Shown: piece after piece, positions 5,574 through 6,004 of the stretch
How the letters are laid out: every line of letters starts with the position of its first letter
Position numbering within the stretch: the stretch's first letter is position 1
Assembly: GCA_025966255.1 (NCBI GenBank)
Contig: JAOPVG010000577.1
Span: forward strand, 1 to 6,004
Direction: 5' to 3'
From: Jatrophihabitans sp.
GTDB taxonomy: Bacteria > Actinomycetota > Actinomycetes > Mycobacteriales > Jatrophihabitantaceae
DNA: 6,004 nt
Notes under the pieces: model-generated
The model's database searches: none
Told to the model about the DNA's origin: nothing
What the model saw: only the letters and a program-made list of their open reading frames with translations
Program-made: the position numbers and the translations under genes

Positions 5574-5579
5574 TATATT
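5571..5579 (+). promoter_or_regulatory. Extended -10 promoter of the Rrf2 gene
   Basis: TGCTATATT fits the extended -10 form TGnTATAAT, with hexamer TATATT at 5574-5579. No recognisable -35 lies 17 bp upstream (AGAAAT), which is acceptable for extended -10 promoters. The predicted transcript start near 5586 leaves a leader of about 45 nt containing a good ribosome site. Confidence 0.5.
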
Positions 5580-5616
5580 GGAGGGACGGGAGCCACCCGG
5601 ACCACGAGAGAGACGT

Positions 5617-5623
5617 GAGGGGG
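5617..5623 (+). promoter_or_regulatory. Ribosome binding site of the Rrf2 gene
   Basis: GAGGGGG sits 7 nt before ATG 5631 and selects this start over in-frame alternatives. Confidence 0.6.
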
Positions 5624-5630
5624 TACGAGC

Positions 5631-6004
5631 ATGCTGGACGTGAGGTTCTCCAGCGCACTGAAGGCCATGCTCCTACTGGGCCATGCCGAGGAACAGGGCA
5701 GTCCCGTCCTCAGCTCGACCCAGCTCGCCCGGAGCCTGAGCACCAACCCGAGCCTGGTGCGCAAGCTGATGGTCCCGTTGGTGCAGGACGGCCTCGTCGC
5801 CTCCATCAAAGGCCGCAGCGGAGGTGTCCGCCTCGGCCGGCCCGCGGACCAGATCACACTGGGAGAGATCTACCGCTCCGCCATCGGCGACAAGCCGCTG
5901 TGGGCCCCCCGGCCGGAGGGGCCCCGGGAGTGCCTGGTCACCAACCACTCCGCTGAGTACTTCGTCAGGCTCACCGACGAGACCGAGGCAGCCGTCCTCG
6001 GCGC
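5631..6004 (+). CDS. Rrf2-family transcriptional regulator, C-terminus cut by the window edge
   Basis: 124 complete codons are visible from ATG 5631, then the window ends. The Rrf2 winged helix-turn-helix is clear. The N-terminal helix is MLDVRFSSALKAMLLLGHA (residues 1-19). The helix-turn-helix region is STQLARSLSTNPSLVRKLMV (29-48). The wing is IKGRSGGVRLGRPADQITL (59-77), with the characteristic GRSGGVRL segment, and IGDKPLW follows at 85-91. The family includes the iron-sulfur sensors IscR, NsrR and RsrR and cluster-free members such as CymR and YwnA. Only one cysteine is visible (C101 in PREC), and the C-x5-C-x5-C spacing of NsrR-type proteins is absent. Residues 8 and 12 are S and A, not the Glu and His ligands known from RsrR. 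A cluster is therefore unlikely, though C101 could sense thiol stress. It probably represses itself and the divergent SnoaL-like gene through the inverted repeat at 5557-5573. Confidence 0.9.
   Translation, partial: MLDVRFSSALKAMLLLGHAEEQGSPVLSSTQLARSLSTNPSLVRKLMVPLVQDGLVASIKGRSGGVRLGRPADQITLGEIYRSAIGDKPLWAPRPEGPRECLVTNHSAEYFVRLTDETEAAVLG

Noticed and set aside
5570..5956. A 128-residue plus-strand frame in the Rrf2 region
   Set aside because: It is out of frame with the clear Rrf2 winged helix starting at 5631 and shows no domain.
1..6004. Search for CRISPR arrays, tRNA genes, insertion sequences or defence genes
   Set aside because: I saw no spaced repeat array, tRNA cloverleaf, transposase or nuclease/helicase motif on either strand.

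Overview
The window is very GC-rich, and G or C dominates third codon positions. Its gene families (a secreted S53 peptidase, an APC permease, VOC, GNAT and SnoaL-like proteins, and an Rrf2 regulator) point to a high-GC actinobacterium, Streptomyces-like or a relative. This is inferred from composition and protein style; no species-level marker is present. I see no tRNA, rRNA, CRISPR array, insertion sequence or phage gene.

Left half (1-4135), secretion and uptake. A secreted sedolisin-type (S53) peptidase reads leftward off the window edge (1-1241). Divergent from it, across a 151-bp intergenic region, is an APC-superfamily amino-acid permease (1393-2628). Convergent with the permease is a large secreted alpha/beta hydrolase with a complete Ser-Asp-His triad (2693-4135). 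One enzyme that breaks down extracellular protein, one amino-acid transporter and one secreted hydrolase of unknown substrate fit a scavenging role, but the three do not form an operon.

Middle (4136-4990), small genes and decay. A VOC-fold protein (4248-4601, minus) has none of the four usual glyoxalase I metal ligands. Just upstream of it, on the opposite strand, lies the C-terminal part of a GNAT acetyltransferase (about 4651-4864). It has lost its N-terminal half and carries an apparent one-base insertion close to its old stop codon, so I call it a pseudogene. A strong hairpin at 4948-4982 probably terminates the next minus-strand gene.

Right end (4992-6004), a compact regulatory pair. 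A SnoaL/NTF2-like protein (4992-5474, minus) is divergent from an Rrf2-family regulator (5631 to the window edge, plus). The 156-bp region between them contains a strikingly AT-rich stretch. It carries a perfect 6-bp inverted repeat with a 5-bp spacer (5557-5573) touching an extended -10 box (5571-5579), and a pair of GTACATA direct repeats on the side of the SnoaL-like gene. The simplest reading is an autoregulated Rrf2 repressor that also controls the SnoaL-like gene. This is the most testable regulatory unit here. I found no clear new defence or mobile system.
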